The notes beneath the pieces were generated by a model, which was given only the letters and a program-made list of their open reading frames with translations, searched no databases and was not told the DNA's origin. From Desulfobacterales bacterium (GTDB lineage: Bacteria; Desulfobacterota; Desulfobacteria; Desulfobacterales; QNYZ01), in contig JAOZUU010000092.1 in assembly GCA_029938515.1 (NCBI GenBank), positions 1 through 6,804 of the forward strand: a stretch of DNA of 6,804 nt. Direction: 5' to 3'. Shown piece after piece: positions 5,352 to 6,804 of this stretch. The position numbers were made by a program, and so were the translations under genes. How positions within the stretch are numbered: position 1 is the first letter of the stretch; each line of letters opens with the position of its first letter.

Positions 5352-5798
5352 ATGGCTGTTCTGTCAGAAAAAAGCAACGATCGGATCTATCCGGTCCAGC
5401 CCCAGGTAGCCGTCGGTGCCGTGGTATTTCGTAGAAACAAGGTGTTGCTGGTTCATCGGGGAAATCCACCGGCAAAGGGACTCTGGGCTATCCCCGGTGG
5501 AAGAGTGCGGTTGGGTGAATCATTGCAGAAAGCCGCGGAACGGGAGATTCTGGAAGAGACCGGTGTTACCATACGGGCGGGAGAACCGGTGTTCACCTTC
5601 GATATGATCGATCGGAATGCAACCAACCGGATTCGCTACCATTATGTGATTATCGATCTCATGGCGGAATACCTCCATGGCAAGCTCAACGCCGGTGACG
5701 ATGCCCTGTCGGCACGGTGGGTTTCTTCTATCGAAATTGCAACCCTCCCCGTTAGCGCCATGACCCGCCGGCTGCTTCAAGATCGATTTGGATTTTAA
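5352..5798 (+). CDS. Nudix hydrolase, ADP-ribose pyrophosphatase-like
   Basis: A 148-residue cytoplasmic Nudix enzyme, of the family that cleaves nucleoside diphosphates linked to another group using Mg2+ or Mn2+. The complete Nudix box spans 50-72: G50, E56, then REILEETGV at 64-72, with metal-binding glutamates E65, E68 and E69 all present. The core strand QVAVGAVVFRRNKVLLVHRG (18-37) and GLWAIPGG (43-50) precede it, and RIRYHYVIIDLMAEY (93-107) and ALSARWVS (118-125) follow. This layout resembles the COG1051-type ADP-ribose pyrophosphatases, but substrate cannot be deduced. Translation may depend on the leader ORF just upstream. The stop lies 2 bases before the response regulator ATG, making this the first gene of a two-component operon and a candidate modulator or target of its signalling. 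Confidence 0.9.
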   Translation: MAVLSEKSNDRIYPVQPQVAVGAVVFRRNKVLLVHRGNPPAKGLWAIPGGRVRLGESLQKAAEREILEETGVTIRAGEPVFTFDMIDRNATNRIRYHYVIIDLMAEYLHGKLNAGDDALSARWVSSIEIATLPVSAMTRRLLQDRFGF

Positions 5799-5800
5799 AG

Positions 5801-6478
5801 ATGCGAACGCTCCTTATCGAAGACGATATCAAAATCGCCTCATTTATTGAAAAGGGGTTAAAAGCCGCCGGTTTTGCCGTGGATCATGCCCCCAACGGCC
5901 TGGACGGACTTCACCTGGCCTTGACCGAACCGTACGACGCGGCCATTATCGATCTCATGTTGCCCGGTCTTGACGGTTTAGCGGTCATCGAACGTATGCG
6001 CCGGGAGAAAATAAACATACCGGTAATCATTTTAAGCGCCAGGGATTCCATCGATGACCGGGTCCGCGGTCTGGGTGCCGGTGGGGACGATTACCTGACC
6101 AAACCGTTTTCGTTTTCAGAACTTCTCGCTCGAATCCACGCTCTCATGCGTCGAGCCAGCGGTGCTGCGGAGCCGACCCGTCTTCGTGTGGGCAATCTGG
6201 CCATGGACCTGATTTCCAGGGAAGTGGTGCGGGAGGATCGAAAAATCGATTTGCAGCCCCGGGAATTCGCCCTGTTGGAATACCTTATGCGCAACGCCGA
6301 GCGGGTGGTCTCTAAAACCATGATCATGGAGCATGTCTGGGATTATCACTTCGATCCGATGACCAATGTAGTCGAAGCCCGGATCAGCCGGTTGCGCAAT
6401 AAAATCGATAAACCATTTGAGCGGAAACTGATTCACACTATCCGGGGGGTAGGCTATGTCCTTCGGGAAACCCGGTAA
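5801..6478 (+). CDS. OmpR/PhoB-family response regulator
   Basis: This 225-residue DNA-binding response regulator receives phosphate from the kinase encoded next. The receiver domain covers about 1-118, with the acidic pocket E7-D8-D9, phosphoacceptor D51 in IIDLMLPGLDG, S79 of the SARD switch and K101 of LTKPFS. A winged-helix effector domain covers about 127-222, with LQPREFALLEYLMRN (151-165), the recognition helix region NVVEARISRLRNKID (189-203) and the C-terminal hairpin IRGVGYVLRE (214-223). All phosphotransfer residues are intact. Overall similarity is to the CusR/CopR-like branch, but metal sensing should not be assumed. No strong Shine-Dalgarno precedes it, and with a 2-base gap translation is probably coupled to the Nudix gene. 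It overlaps the kinase gene by 23 bases. Confidence 0.95.
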   Translation: MRTLLIEDDIKIASFIEKGLKAAGFAVDHAPNGLDGLHLALTEPYDAAIIDLMLPGLDGLAVIERMRREKINIPVIILSARDSIDDRVRGLGAGGDDYLTKPFSFSELLARIHALMRRASGAAEPTRLRVGNLAMDLISREVVREDRKIDLQPREFALLEYLMRNAERVVSKTMIMEHVWDYHFDPMTNVVEARISRLRNKIDKPFERKLIHTIRGVGYVLRETR

Positions 6479-6804
6479 ATTTCGCGGCAGTCTGGCATTT
6501 CGACTCACGCTTTGGTACGCAGCTGTATTTGCCGCTTCCTCTGCCGTTGCCTTCCTTTTATTTTATCTTTTTATTACATCGATGATCCGGGAACGTATCG
6601 ACCAGGATCTATCCGCCCAGGCCAGTGAATTTTCCACCCTGCTCGGGGCCAGGGGCATGAAAGCCGTTAAACGTGTGGCTGTCCTGGAAGCCCAGGCGGC
6701 CGGCGAAAAAAAACTCTTTATCCGGCTCCTCCGTTTAAACGGCGATGTCTTTTCATCATCCAATATGTCGTATTGGCAGGATATCGGTGTCCATCGCGAC
6801 GCCA
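6456..6804 (+). CDS. Membrane sensor histidine kinase, N-terminal part, cut by the window edge
   Basis: An ATG inside the end of the response regulator gene, in another frame, opens a reading frame that stays open for 116 codons to the window edge. A G-rich stretch (6445-6453, GGGGTAGG) before it may serve as ribosome binding site. Residues 1-16 are basic (MSFGKPGKFRGSLAFR). One hydrophobic helix follows at about 17-43, then a soluble, presumably periplasmic segment from 44 with RERIDQDLSAQASEF and LLRLNGDVFSSS. This is the usual start of a two-helix sensor kinase, whose HAMP, HisKA and ATPase domains would lie beyond the window. The catalytic part is unseen, so the call rests on topology and on the position directly after an OmpR-type regulator. 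The signal is unknown. Confidence 0.82.
   Translation, partial: MSFGKPGKFRGSLAFRLTLWYAAVFAASSAVAFLLFYLFITSMIRERIDQDLSAQASEFSTLLGARGMKAVKRVAVLEAQAAGEKKLFIRLLRLNGDVFSSSNMSYWQDIGVHRDA

Noticed and set aside
6116..6508. A 130-codon open frame on the minus strand under the response regulator
   Set aside because: It is antisense to the intact winged-helix domain and the start of the kinase gene, with no domain of its own.

Overview
The window looks like a chromosomal segment of an anaerobic Desulfobacterota (deltaproteobacterial) organism. This is inferred from the mix of genes, from a GTP-family PEP carboxykinase inside a tight housekeeping operon, from an AmpG-type permease without C-terminal extension, and from a downstream fragment that faintly recalls a family I associate with sulfate reducers. 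No rRNA, tRNA, CRISPR array or insertion sequence is visible, and taxonomy cannot be fixed from this sequence alone.

The left two thirds (about 1-4628) is one compact operon on the minus strand. Its order of transcription is rdgB (XTP/dITP diphosphatase), a nitroreductase-family flavoprotein, a PEP carboxykinase, an AmpG-like muropeptide permease, and the start of a further gene cut off by the window edge. The genes overlap or lie within 12 bases of each other, and three starts have recognisable Shine-Dalgarno sequences. The functions (nucleotide-pool cleaning, flavin redox chemistry, gluconeogenesis, peptidoglycan recycling) do not form one pathway, so this reads as a co-expressed housekeeping unit.

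The middle (4629-5351) is a 723-base divergent intergenic region in two parts. The half near rdgB (about 4685-4938) has several inverted repeats and short ORFs with strong Shine-Dalgarno sequences, including a pair of mini-ORFs overlapping by ATGA. The half near the plus-strand genes (about 5000-5340) is strongly AT-rich. It holds candidate sigma-70 promoters and two identical, perfect 16-bp palindromes (GTTCAAAATTTTGAAC) whose starts are 75 bases apart; the second abuts a consensus TATAAT box.

The right part (5322-6804) is a plus-strand operon: an eight-codon leader ORF in frame with the next gene, a Nudix hydrolase, an OmpR/PhoB-type response regulator, and the N-terminal part of a membrane sensor histidine kinase. 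The genes are separated by 3 and 2 bases and then overlap by 23, so their translation is probably coupled. A Nudix enzyme as first gene of a two-component operon, under what look like paired operators, is the most distinctive arrangement here. The other item worth attention is the carboxykinase, which keeps the catalytic motifs but seems to lack most of the aromatic cage that holds the guanine base in characterised GTP enzymes.
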